Shown: piece after piece, positions 12,356 to 24,999 of the stretch
Layout of the letters: each line of letters opens with the position of its first letter
Numbering within the stretch: position 1 is the stretch's first letter
From: Trogon surrucura
Taxonomy: Eukaryota; Chordata; Aves; Trogoniformes; Trogonidae
Reading direction: 5' to 3'
NCBI GenBank assembly: GCA_020746105.1
Contig: CM036632.1
Coordinates: 5,456,001-5,520,000, forward strand
DNA: 64,000 bases
Program-made: the position numbers and the translations under genes
The notes under the pieces: model-generated
The model's database searches: none
The model's input: only the letters and a program-made list of their open reading frames with translations
Told to the model about the DNA's origin: nothing

Positions 12356-14746
12356 TAAAAAGAGTGAGGATGTAAGAAAATTAGTGAGTTCGGCTACAAC
12401 TACACATTCAGACATACGTTGTGTTTATAAAATGTCCCAGCCGACAACTTACAGAGCTAGGCGATGAAGTTGCTAAGTAGCAACTACAGGAGGCTCCTCT
12501 GCAAGAAGAGCGTTGCACCGATTCCCCAGAATCATCCTGCAGGTGAAAGCCAAGGCTGAGGAGACAGACATAACCATTTAAAAAAGAGACTTTACTTTTA
12601 AGCTCCTCTAATCTTACTTATCACACAGCAAAGCAAAAGCAAAGTTTCAGGAAACGATAAGAGTGACTGTCCCTTTATAGTTCTCTGTTTTTATTCTGTA
12701 GTCATTTGATGGCACGAATTAGTTTTCAATTGTTCTTTCTTCATTTTCTGTTATTCTGCTGCTGCTTTGAATTCTGCTGTGATGTCACAGAAACAAAACA
12801 AGAATGTCGTTTAGACCCGTAAAGGGAAAAAAATGCCTGGCAAGGTTTGTTTACCGAAGCTTTTTGCTTTCTATCAGATTTCTATGAATACCATGTCTGT
12901 AAGTTAGAGCTCTCTTCATGTTAGGCTTTTAGCTTTTCATTACTCATTATCATTTCAGCCTTTGTTTGATGACCCAGTTATTTTCAAATTTTTGATTAAA
13001 AGTGATAGGTCATAGTTTCATCCTGTCCTTCTCTTTGCCGCTTCTCCTGTTGTGGTGTGGCTTTTTGCCGCTGGTCTTTGTAAAGGTATAGTTTTCAGTA
13101 ATACTCTTCAACAGTTTTACTCTTCTAATAAGGAGACTGGTTATGGTGCAGGATTTTTCCTCTTCTACTTGGTATGCAGAAAGCTCAATGCTGTCTCTAA
13201 GAGACAGAAGACCAGGTTGTGTTACCCAGATTATGGAAAAGAAATGAAGTCAGAGGTTAGCCAGTTTTGTGTTTGTGTGTATGTGTGATGAAGAGGAAAA
13301 TCTGCCTGTCGTACGTCACATGGCAGCAGCCGTAATGATGGTAAAATATGTGTGAGAAAATGGGGAGAAGCTCTGAGCTGAGACCTTGGTGGAGATGGCA
13401 GTGAGCATCAGAGAAACACGTTTTCTTTATGTGGCCTCTGTCAGGAGGATTCAAGTATGTGAGATGTTGGTGCATTATCTTACATATCCCAGAACCTTCC
13501 CTGTGATCAGTGACCTACCACCTATCTGATGCCCGGAGGCAGAGATCTGCATAAAATAAAGTAGGTTTCTCCTAAAGAATTTTATCAAGTAGTAGAAGGG
13601 AAACTTAATGTGCCTCTGTCACTCATACGCATGGCATTGAGCAATTCAATCAGTGCAGTCCAGTCCTGCTAGAGATTGGAGCTTGTGATGTGCCTGGGGA
13701 GACCCTGGGGTGTAAGTAGGGAGCAGTAGCACCCCAATGTCAGAGCATCTGTGCCAGCACACTCCAAACACAGTCAGATCATGGTATGGTCTCTTCCCAG
13801 ATCTGCCTCAATTTCCACTTGCTATTGTTTGATAAGACTCCAGAGAGACATAGATGCAGATAAGTCAGAGAAAAAGTAATTGTTTTTGACAGCTTTCCTG
13901 CCCAGATTTGAAAGACAGGTAAAGTAGAATGGAAAATGATGTTTAATTTAGGTAGAAGGGCTGTTCTTTTTAAATGAGGATAGACAGGATGGCAGGGTAA
14001 GTGAAACGCTGTGGAAAAAGTATCTTCTTTGCATCCTTCTTCAAAAATCAGTGGTGTCGCGAAAGGCAGTTCTGTGTGTACAGTGGTGGTGTCTGTAGAG
14101 CCTGGTCATGTTAAATACGGATGGGAGGGTTCCCAGGTGATCCCTCACATCTGCGTTTACCCAAGCCCGGAGTTCGACTCCGTCAGGAATGCTGCTGCTT
14201 CCCCTGCTCAACATTTAAACCCCATGTATCTTAAATAATGCAGAAGCTGTGCCTGTTCTTTACATTTTTGGCAGGACATTTAAAATGAAATAAAAAGTCC
14301 CTGAAAACCATTGTGCGTGTTGGACACAATTTAAGATGTTCAGTCGAGATTATGACCTTTCAGAACAAAGCCGCTGCTTTTGAAAAGGGGGTTCATTGTG
14401 CCTCTGGCTCTAGTAAGCTGAAAAACCAGTAACATGAAGGTTGTGCAACAAGGATGAGCTCCACAGAGATCCCGTCGTGTATTTTTGGTTGTCTTCCAGT
14501 GGATGCATCCTTTCTGTCTGTGGAATACTACCACAGTTGCAATCGGTGGTAATTACAGAAGTCTCGTTTTTATGAGTAGGGGGATGTGAAAAGCTGTTGG
14601 CAGGGCAGCCTCTGCAAGGGAGCTCAGCTGCGGAGCTGCTTTCTCTCTAGAGCCACCACAGCTAGAGATGCTGACCTTAAGGTTATTTCCATAGGAGTCA
14701 GGGCTTCCTCATGGGTTGATCTCTTCCGTGTGCAAGGAAAAACATA

Positions 14747-14787
14747 ATTAGATATGTGTGAGCTCATTATTAGATATGTGTGAGCTC
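14747..14787 (+). repeat. Tandem duplication of a 19 bp sequence
   Basis: The 19-mer attagatatgtgtgagctc occurs at 14747-14765 and again at 14769-14787 with a 22 bp period. The copies are identical. Confidence 0.95.
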
Positions 14788-14843
14788 TTTTGATTAATGT
14801 TCTCATGGTGGAGCAGCCTGAACATTTAAATACAACACCAGGG

Positions 14844-14882
14844 AATATATATATACACACATATGTGTATATATATGTATGT
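14844..14882. repeat. TA/CA/TG-type microsatellite, near-palindromic
   Basis: Alternating purine-pyrimidine sequence runs as TA repeats, then CACACATATGTGTG-like sequence, then TA repeats again. The central part is self-complementary and could form a hairpin. It is a simple repeat of no evident function. Confidence 0.85.
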
Positions 14883-16121
14883 TTGCAGACAATTATTAGA
14901 ATGCATGCTGTTGTATTTATATATAAGCGTGACTTGATATTTGTGGGTGTTAAAGAGGGAACGGCACCCAGATTGTTTCAACAGAATCCGACTGGAGTGT
15001 GGTCAGAGGGATGGTAAAGGTGGCCGAATGCGAAGGGAAATAACTGCTCGGGAGGGAGAGCAGGTGGAGAGTGTGGACTGGGAGTTCTTCCCTGGTCATG
15101 CTGCAACCATGGCAGTTGCCGGACTGTTCCCTTAAGGTTCGCTGGAGTTGAAATGAAGGAGGTGGCAGTATCGAAGGCATTCATTAGGATCCTCTTCAGG
15201 TGGGTGATGGGAAAGAATAGTGATTGTTTAACGTGTGAAATGGTTTCACTGGTGCTGCCTAGTGGCTGTACTCTACTGACACGTAGACACCAGCTTCTAC
15301 GTCCAAGCAATTTGAGGATTGAACGTACAATGTATTTTGGCCTTTCTGCTTTCCCAGGATCTCTGATGTCTTCTGAATATGATGTCGCATTTGACACTAA
15401 CCACTTGGAAGACAGATCTATGTCTGCACCTCGAGATTTTTGTGTGGTCCATTCTCTCAAGCATCCTAGAGGAAAAAATACCGGACATATTGCAAAACAG
15501 ACCTATTGGTCAATTCACCAGCGTGTTCTTCCTGAGCCTACCCTTTCATCCGCAGCTCAGCTCTTTGGCTATTCTGTTCAACTTAATGCTCTTTACTGAT
15601 GTTGCCTGCTTCCAGGGAATCAAAAAGATAAGTCTGAGTCATAAGATATGTGTGAAAGTTAGAGATGATATCCTTCTACCGATTTATTCTATGATAGCTT
15701 GAAAACTTGTTACTGGGGAGGGCTGCTTCTCAAGTATTTATTTCTTTAGGCAGTCAGATCAAGAGGATGTTGGATTTGCTGCTTGCAGCAGTTAACGGAA
15801 AGCCCTTCAGAATCCAGTAGGTTGCCCCGTAGCAATTCCTCTTATTGTTCCAGTTTATCCGAAAATCTCTCTCATTCTTGCAAATTCTAAATGAAGAGAT
15901 GACTCTCCCCATCTGAAAAGATTTCAGTGTTGCTTGAAGTCTTCTTGTACTGGCAGAAAAAAACAATTGAGATTTGAGCTTGAACTGAAAGACAGATAAG
16001 ATCACCAGGAGATTTCCACAGCAAATGTAGAATATATTCTTCTCTAATGGATTCTTAGTGCTGTCTGGCAAGTAATTGAATTGCTTGGGTAGGAAGGAAG
16101 AGGGGACTGGGTTGCTCTATT

Positions 16122-16187
16122 TTTCATTTGGGTATTTTCTTCCAGGAAGAAAATGAGTATTTCATTTGGGTATTTTCTTCCAGGAAG
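16122..16187 (+). repeat. 28 bp direct repeat containing a splice-acceptor-like sequence
   Basis: A sequence beginning ttcatttgggtattttctt and ending ccaggaag occurs at about 16122-16149 and again at 16160-16187, 38 bp apart. Both copies contain a short pyrimidine run ending in ccag, which resembles a 3' splice site. There is no sign that either is used. Confidence 0.9.
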
Positions 16188-19100
16188 TGAAAGGTGGTTT
16201 CTCTGCATGACCCAGGATCTGTCAGACATAGAGGGAGCTAATTAAAATGTCACTGTATGTACATGAGGGTGGTGAGGTAGAAAGGACTGATTGCTTCCTT
16301 GGTTCAGGGGACTTGTCTGTGTCTTCCATCTACACTCTCTGAAATCTGCAAGTAATTCATGCTCTGTGGGTAGGAATGAGACCACTGGGTAAATCTGGCC
16401 TCTTCCTCTCTCTGGAGTAAAGGAGCAAATAAATGAAATCCATTTTTGCTCTACAGCAATCACTGAGGCGGTCTTACTCCAGCTGAGCAATAGGAAGGAT
16501 GCTGATTCCTGCTGTCCCATCTTTCAGTCCATAGCATGTGAGGGGACAGAAGCAAAGCAGCGTCCTCCTCTTTCACACCCTTTTGTTCAGAAGTACGAAG
16601 CGTGTCTCTGGTAAGCCGAGGAAATGACAGAGAGAGATAATAACACACCCTTTGGTATGTTCTTTGGAAGCACTCGGGTGGCAAAGAGGTGGTCCAAGCC
16701 GTACAGCCTGCATCATTGAAAAGCACTGAACAACAGCGAAAGGAAAAAAAAAAAACCGATGATCATCAGGGAAATTGCTATAATGGTAAGATAATTAGAA
16801 CGCAGAATGATTAACATTAGTCAATGTGCTGCATTGGCAAGGACTGTGCAAGTTGACATAATAGGCCTCTTCCATACCAAACGTGTGGTTTTTCAGGATT
16901 TGGTTTAACGCTTTCGGGTGACTTTTAAGGGAGTTCACAACTGAAACGGGCTTTCAGTTCTCATGTAATGTTGCGTGGTACCGTTCCTCTCCTGTGGTTA
17001 CTAGAAGGGCCTTCTTGCTTTCCCTGTGGTGTGTGCTGATAGCTGAAGGATAAAAGCCCCTCTCGCCATGGAGTCGTCCTAGAACATTTTGAATGATAGC
17101 CGGGCGTGAACTGCTGAAGTGCACTCTTCCTGTTGTGCCTGGTGAAAATGGACTTTCCTAAAAAAAAAAAATCAAAAAAATCTCTGAAGAATATCAGAAA
17201 ATTATTGTCTTCTCACAGACAAAATATAGGGATTCAGGAGACCCAATACTGACATTCTCATCTAAAAAAGACTTCTGCACATGTCTTGGAGATTCCCTCT
17301 GCCAGCCCTCATGTGTGGGCCTTTGTAATTCCCTTTGATTTGCCAAGACTAAAATTTAATCACTGCTGGTTTGTAGCCTAACTGAGTTTGGAGCGAAACT
17401 TTGAATGCAGAATTTTCTCAGTGAAACCCTCGTGGTCTCCGATCTCTGCCAGTGAGCAGCAGACCCATGAACATTTGTTCTCCTTCACTACTACTCATGG
17501 ACCAGGTCATTTGACATTTTGTCTCCTTCCAGTTTCACCGGTTGCTTCTGACATTTTTCCAGGATCTGCAGTGACTTTCTTTCCCCTCGTCGTGCTTAAA
17601 CATTGCCTGGTGGCTGTCATCTGCTGTGCTGGGACACAAGCTTGGCTTTTCCCCCTGCCTGTGCAGGCTGCAGAGATCAAACACGTTCGTCATCGCAGCC
17701 AAAGAAATCTGATGGTGCTTTGTGGCAGAAAATCCCCTGACCTCAGTAATGCCTTTTTCCCTCCCACCCCTCTACAATGTAAATAAAACACATTTTTCTT
17801 AAAAAGTGGGAGAGCACGTTGCCCAAATTCCCTCTCCCTGCTCAGCGTGCGGGGGCCCTCGGGTCGCTGTGAGAAAGGGCTGTCGGGAAGAAACTGCAGT
17901 CGCACAGCTGTGCAGTGAATATGTAAAGAGCGTTTGTAGTTTGTGGATTATTTTCTCTCTCCTTCTGACCCCACCTCAAATGAAATTCCTGCGCTTCATC
18001 CGTTCCTCGGGGTTTGGGCAATCAGCAGATACGATCGCGGGCTGCGAGGAGGCGGTGGTCTGGCATACAAAGCAGTCGCATTAGGACTGAGGAGCCAGGA
18101 CTAATGGGGAACAGGGCTGGTACCAGAAGACAGAGAAATATGGCAGAATAAGATTCATTAGGGATCAGATTCAATAACTGTAAAATGATGAGAAGTTTAT
18201 GATCAAAGGCCTACTTCAAGCATTTTAATGACACAGTCGTTTAATCCGTTTAAAGCAGATAGATAAGGAGTTAAGTGAAATCCACAGCAATCGTCTTTCA
18301 GAGCTGTTTATGAACCTGTTCCAGGCTACAGATCACTGTGAAAGGCACAGGATGGATGCCTGCTGTAGTAATTGAATAGTATATAATGGGCTACCAGTCT
18401 TTACGGGCTGATTTACATACGAGGTCGGTAAAACTTAATGCAAAAGCTTGTGGTTTGTCTTCAAAGCGTGCATGGCTCCAGATATTTTTTAACGTGTGTG
18501 TTGCTAGTAAAAGTACTGGGTGAGGGAAAGGGCAGAATTATTTTAAAACCTTTCTGTGCCGAGGTATTTAATTCCCAGTGGGTGTATCTCCTCTGGAAGT
18601 AGCATCAGTATAGGCTCTGGGAGTGCAAGTTTCAGATGGGCTCTGATGTGTGAACCACCATGTCATCTGCCACAGGAATTCCACACCTGAAAAAAAACCT
18701 GGTGGGGTCAGGGGGGCACAGAAATTGTTTCTCATCTTTCCCTTCCACCGTCAGACTTGTGCCACCCTCCCTCGCTCCCTTGGTGACTCTCCTCAGTTAG
18801 TTAAGTGCTTTCCCAGCTCTTTTTGCCGAACACTCAACAACTGTGTTTGGAAACTTGGGCACTTTGCTGTCTGTGCTCGCAGAGCGTGGCATGCTCACAG
18901 TCCCTCGTTCTACCTCTTGGCCACCTTGGCCACTGTGGGTTGCTTGAAGCCAATTACGGCTGGAGTGCTGTGTGTGTCTGCAGCCTGCGCTGCCTTCTAC
19001 TCCTGAAGTAGCTGCTCTTCTCTTCAGAACTCCTCTCCCAACACACACACTCATGAGCTTATAACGCAGGTAACAGCTCCTACGTCCCACACACTCCTTC

Positions 19101-22100
19101 AGTAAAGGAGGACTTTCATTAAACACTTAGTCTTTGTGCACACACTTTTCACAGCCGTGGAGAAGCAAGCAGAGGGGGCTCTTTCTCTACTCACAGCTCC
19201 AGGCTTGTCGAGCTGCTGGAAGCAAAGTAGTCGCTGCTGCTGCATTGTGAAAGGCCGTGTTACGGCACCAGCTCTGTGTGATGCAGACACAGTAGCGGAG
19301 TTGGTATCAAGCTGGCAGGGAATAGGGAGAATTTCCAAGGGCTCTAGGCCATCTTGTTTTTCTACTTGCACAGAAAGTTGCTGTCCTGCAGAGGTATTGA
19401 TCACTTTTAAAATAGAGGTGATAAATGGAGATTTCAGGTGGTTCTGGTAGATGTGACTGCAGTGGATGGAGGAGTTTAAATCGAGCCTGGAATATCTTCC
19501 CCTGCCTCATGCGGGTGTTCTTGCTCATCCCAGGAGGGGAATGTCTAGCGGCTGCGTGGTCCCGTGGAGGGGCTTCTCAGCTCTCTTGTGCTTTGCACAG
19601 GAGCTGTCTCCATCCTCTTCTTCCAGCTTCTCTCCCTCATGCTAGCTCCCTTTCTGTGGCAATTTTTGGGACACCTGTCACAGCTGCTGGAAGCGTTACC
19701 CATGTTTGAGAGAGACCAGCTGAGGCAGGAGGTTGCAGATCCCTCGCAGTGTGCCGCGGCAGCCAGACTGTAGGCCAGCAGCTTGGTTCTGCGGCCTGTC
19801 TGAGTTTCCTGAGAGACAATTGAAAGTAAGTAACATTTGTCTTCAAAATTTTAGCACTAGCAGCCAAATCTCTAATTAATCCACTTCCCTGTTGCTCTTC
19901 AGTGTCCTTGTGTTTTTATTCAGCCACTGTTCTTTCCCAAGAGCTCAGAGACTGAACACTTGAGAGCTCACTTGTGGGGAGTAATATACAAAAAAATTAA
20001 TTTTAATCCACATTCTGCCTCCAAGTACCTTGTTCTTTGAGGGTGCCCATCGCACTCTCTTTTCACATGACTGTTTCAGAGATGAGAGTGATCTGGACGA
20101 GCAGCAGCTGCGTAGATGGGGACTGGCAATGCAGCACAGTGTCCTACACACGATAAAAGTAGTTTCCCACTTCCAGCTGTGTGACAGCGACACAGGAACA
20201 AGGTGGTGAGCTGGAAACCAAGGTGGGCAGGTTGCTGTGGTGCTTGCTGCACTGTGATAGCACCCTAGCAAAACCCATCCCTGACAGAAGTGCAGATCAG
20301 CAATACGGTTGTCATAAGCTAAAAAAAAACCCCAGGACTCAGGCTTTCTTGATCATTGATTTATAAATATTTGGGCAAGTAAGCTTATTTCTGGAAAAGT
20401 GAAACCTCCCACGTAAACATTCATGAGGCGCAGAGGCAGGAGAGAAGGCTCAGCAGCAGCACGAGGAGGATGGTGCCCGGCAGAGCCAGGGGGGCTGGTG
20501 ACACCGAGAGGTTTGGGGATGTGGCCGGTGTTACCGGCTGTGTGTGAGCCCGGAAGGCAGTAAGGAAGGAAATGACACAAATCCCAGCTTGTTGTGGGTA
20601 TGACAGTGTGTAAGTGGCTTCTGTGGAATTTATGGATAATTGCCCTGGAACATGGTCCCTTGTGCTGCCAAGGGGTTACTCAGGACCTTGGCTGTAGCAG
20701 CCCCGGTTGACGCGGTGTGGGCTGGAGAGCACACCAGGAGGGAGACAATTCAATTTTGGAAGTGGTTTTGCAGTAAGAAATTTCCTTTCACCGTCTGTTA
20801 CATCTGTCCACCAGAGCTGATACATTGTCAGATTGTGGTACAGTTAAATTTGCCTGCACCTGAGCAGCTTTGGCCAATCTTTGCCGAAGCCGAGCCCCTG
20901 GGGCCCTGTGCTCCTCCCAGGGAGGTCGCATGGACTGCCCAGCCTGGTAACCCCGCACTTGCTGCCCAGCTCCCCTGGCAGAGCAATACTCCCGATTTCC
21001 CTGGTTCTTTGCCTGGGAGTGCTTCGTTTTGAATAGGAGACTATCTCATTTAACAGCTTTTGAGAGCAGCAAACACATTTGTGTGTGGTTTAACTTAATA
21101 TACAGGCTGCAGAGCTGAAGCGGAGGCACTGATCAGTTCTTACAGTTGAGATAGCATTCAGAAAACAAATTAGTTTGCGGCTGGTAAGGATCCAAGTAGA
21201 ATTCATAAAATTGAATGGTATTCTCAAGTTCAACATGGACAAGCTCGTTACTGATCCAGAGGAAGCAGGCATGTATTGAGGAACTAGGGATGCTTGGGAT
21301 TTTTTTTCTTTTTAGTACAGAGAGACAGCCATGTTATGTTAGGGCTTTTTTAATGTGGATTAAAATTACTAGCACTCACAAGGAGAGAGCTGAGGGCGAA
21401 CCAAGCTTGAGATCAGTGGGTCAGGTTTATCTATTACAAAAGACCGGTTGGTAGCTGAGTGCTACAAACTCTGTTCCAGTTTGTGATGTTTCCTGTGGGC
21501 AGAACCACAATTATTTATATGTGTGAACCTCTGCTTGATGGACATGAAGAACCACAGTCATGTTGTTGTTACCGTGACACGTCCATGCTAGGACGGAAAT
21601 AATGTGGGATTACCGGGGTAAATTGTGCTTGTTCCAGCTGTTTGGTTCCCTGCTCTGCTTCCACACTGCAGTCCTTCAGGTGACTTCTTGTCTCCAAAGG
21701 TGCTCAAAACGACTTGCAGGCGCTGTCTTCAGAGGGCAGCTGTGGAAGATGGGTGGGTGACTGGCAGCAGGATGTTAGATGGGAACACGAGAAAGTTTGT
21801 TAAACCTTTGGCTTTGTTGAACATGGACATAACGAAGCGCTCGTGTTTTGTGACTTCTTCTCTTGAGTTTTCGCATTTCAATGCGTCTTTATTGCTCTCT
21901 TCACCATCTCCCAGAAAAGCAGGAGTCCTTAAATTAACTTTACTCCCTTTAACTCAGGACAGAGACTCCCTAATTTAGAGCCTTGTGACTAAGAAAGATG
22001 GCAGGTGACAAACCTGTTTCCATTCTCTGATTTTCTGCACTCTAATCAGCAAATAACCCGTGTAGTTTCCCAGTGAGCTGGATTCTATCTGCATGGATCA

Positions 22101-23073
22101 GCATGCACGTGTTCAAGTTGTCGCTACGACTGTGAAAAAGACATTTCCTTTAGGGGACAAAAAGCACAATCTCGGTGGCTGTATCTTCACTGTCATTCTG
22201 CTTTTCTATCACCTGAAGATTTGAGCAGCTCTGCCACTCTGAAATATTAACATGAACATAGATTTGGAAGTATTTTTATATTTAGAGGCATTGATTCTAA
22301 TATAATTTCTTTACAAATTAAAACTCTCCTTGAAAAAAGATTAAACTGTCAGTGATAACATCTAAGTTCTTATTATGTCTAAGAGGAATAAATGCTGAAG
22401 TTACAGAATTGTCTGGAGGCTTAGAAAGTAAGAGGGGGAATTAATGATATGAGAGAGAATGGATGAAAGTATTGGATAACATTTTTTTGAATTGGAGGAA
22501 GTGGAATTAAGAGGTTTATGGCCGAAAAGAATACCTATTTAGGTTCATCTACTGTATTGCACAGAAAATACAGTTTAAGAGAAATCTCTACCTGGTGACT
22601 TGTGGTTGCTCCACAGACTCATTTTAATAAGATATCAAATACTGATTTAAAGCTACTAAGCAATAGACAATGTATTGTTTTCCCTGGTTAGCCATCCCTA
22701 TAAAAAATATATATTATTTCTAGTTTGCTGGCTTTACTGTGAGCTATTGAGTTCTCGCCATGCTTTTGTTTGCTAGATTAAAGAACCGTTTGGTGTCACA
22801 TTTCCACTGAAGACCCTGATCAAATTGCTTCAGCGTTCCCCGCAGTAAATGAAATAGTTTGATTTCCATTCATTTCTCATTGTAAGATGTGTTTTTTCAG
22901 ACCATGAATCATTCATGGAAACCTTCTCACAACTTTCCTTAATTTCCAGCGACCCTCTTAGGCATGCACACCTCACCTGGGTGCATTAGCACTGGAGTGG
23001 TCTCATCAATGCTGCATTCAGGGACAATGGTGTTTCTCTAGCCCTGCTTATAGGTACATAAGGATTCTTACTG

Positions 23074-23102
23074 TTCTTTTCTTTTCTTTTTTTTTTTTTT
23101 TC
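23074..23102 (+). repeat. T-rich polypyrimidine tract
   Basis: An interrupted run of T with a few C leads into more than a dozen uninterrupted T residues. It is low-complexity sequence. It could be the A-tail of a retrocopy read on the other strand, but no matching gene body is evident beside it. Confidence 0.7.
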
Positions 23103-24999
23103 TACCCACACCATTAAATTGCAGGTAACCCTTAGTTATTAACCTTGGCCAAAACCGCTCCTCGCAGTCATTGTCTTCCAGAAAGTACCTGCTGTGTTGT
23201 GTACCTGAGGCTGTATTCTGTGCTTCAGGATGTCTCATAAAGCATTTGAATTCATGTGAAATGATTGTGCCCTGCGCAATCAGGTTTCTAAGCTATCTTT
23301 GTGGGCTTTGTTGTTTGCTACAATTCTGCCTTTGTGTTCTCTGCATATTTTAGTAAGGAGTTATTATTTTTTTTGTGTATCTTAGAGAACGTACGCTGCG
23401 TACGATGGGCTGAAGAAGCAATTCTTTTTGGAAGTAACTGGGAAATGTCACTATTAGTTTGTCAGCTTTTGGGCCATTTAAAAACTGCCGTAGTCTGATT
23501 TTGCATCATGCTAGTTTTGAAAGAATATGAGATTTCGATACTGAGGCAAATATTTTACAGAATTTCTATTCTGGTATGTCAACACAGTTATCTTAATTAA
23601 CTAGACTTGAAATCTCCTCAAGTCTATTTGACAAGACCTGTTTTCCATGAAATTGTGTTACTTGCTTCTTCTCATCTTTTCTTCTAATGGAGTTATGTAT
23701 CAGTCCTGTCTTGTGAGTTAAGGGGATTCAGTTTGCTGCATTCTGGAAGCTTCATGAAAAGTGAACAAGGCAGCAGATAACTTGATCTGTATGAAGCTAG
23801 CTGGCTAATCTCATTTTTCGGTCTTCAGAGTCTATTCACCAGGCAGTGCTGTCTCATTCTGACTGCAGGGAATGCAAAGTGTGCAGATCAATACTGCCAA
23901 TGGGTGATTAGTAATTTGCAAACTTCAGTAAGTGAATTCATCCGATTCAAGGTTTTAAGTTGGAGAAGAAAGCAGAGGAGGAGTGATTGAGTGGGCTGAA
24001 GTAACGAAAACGGGTATTTCCTCTCAAGTGGAATGTAAGCATTGTTGAGCTCTGTTAAGCAAGACGATGACAGAGATTTGTACTCCTTTCACAGTGATTA
24101 CAGAAAATATTATTTTTTTTCTGAAATCGCTAACATCAAATGTGCTTTTCCCTTATCACCTATCTTGATCTCCTTTTCTCCGCTTTTGACCCGCTGGAGG
24201 ATAAAATTGCATAAATTTATGCGAGTGAGATGTTTATCGTTATTCTTGAGGCCACTTTTTTGCTGGTTCAAGCAGATGAATTCTGAGGTGCTCATCTACT
24301 ATTCAGTATCACTTTCAGGCAGAAACTCTCTGGTTTCTGTGAGTCCATCCCAGATGCATCAAAGACTATTTGGTGTTTCTGCCCATGAAAGCAAGTCAGA
24401 ATAAATGCCTTTAGCACCTTTGGAGAACCTGTGTACCGCTGAAAATTACAGCTGGAGTAGCAGTAATTTTAAGGTATTAAAACTGCATTAAAAACAAAAC
24501 AGTAAGTGAAATATGAAAAATGACCAGGTAATTGCTACATAAGCCTAACGAAGGAAAAATGCGTTTCTCCGTAGCAGATGTGATCTGACCCCTGAAAGTC
24601 AGTGTAATTGTGTGCTTAAAGATGCCGTCTGAAAATCTGTAGTTAGCGAAGTACGGAAAGGCTTTCAGGTTTGCTCAGATAAAGTTGAAAAGATGCCTTC
24701 TCAAGTGCAGCTAGTCTCCGTTTCTGAGTTATGCATGTCTTATCTAATTAAAACTTAATGGGAAGGAAGTAACTACCGCAGTGCAAGAGCATGTTGTGAT
24801 GGCTGTTGCCTAAAGCTGGACTGTCCTCTCCTCCGTGCTTTGTTACTGGTTCTGGTTACTGAACTGGTTCCCCCCGAGAAACACTAGAAAACTGGAATTC
24901 CTCCTCAGTCACAATTTTCTTTCGTAAAAATGTTGTGATTCATGTTGACAACGAGTAAAGTGATGATAAATATCAAAGCCTGAATTTTACACAGCAGGA

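Larger units (their letters stand above)
4702..14999 (+). other. MAD1L1: Large MAD1L1 intron, first 10.3 kb
   Basis: The intron opens with the donor gtaggaact at 4702. Contents I can name are an E-box cluster near 5405, a 23 bp tandem repeat near 12280, a duplicated 19-mer near 14747 and a TA/TG-rich microsatellite near 14844. Everything else is AT-rich sequence with short T or A runs and no recognisable exon, RNA gene or transposon. The open frames present are under about 115 codons and show no family similarity I recognise. Confidence 0.8.
15000..24999 (+). other. MAD1L1: Large MAD1L1 intron, middle part
   Basis: I see no supported gene or RNA here. The range includes a duplicated acceptor-like segment near 16122, a pyrimidine tract near 23074 and a moderately GC-rich stretch near 20420-20560. 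The longest frames, such as the minus-strand one at 14978-15460, overlap equally long frames on the other strand and lack any recognisable domain, so I do not call them. Confidence 0.75.

Noticed and set aside
14978..15460. 160-codon minus-strand open frame
   Set aside because: No domain or family similarity, overlapping 148- and 107-codon frames on the other strand, no splice or promoter context. Chance frame in intron.
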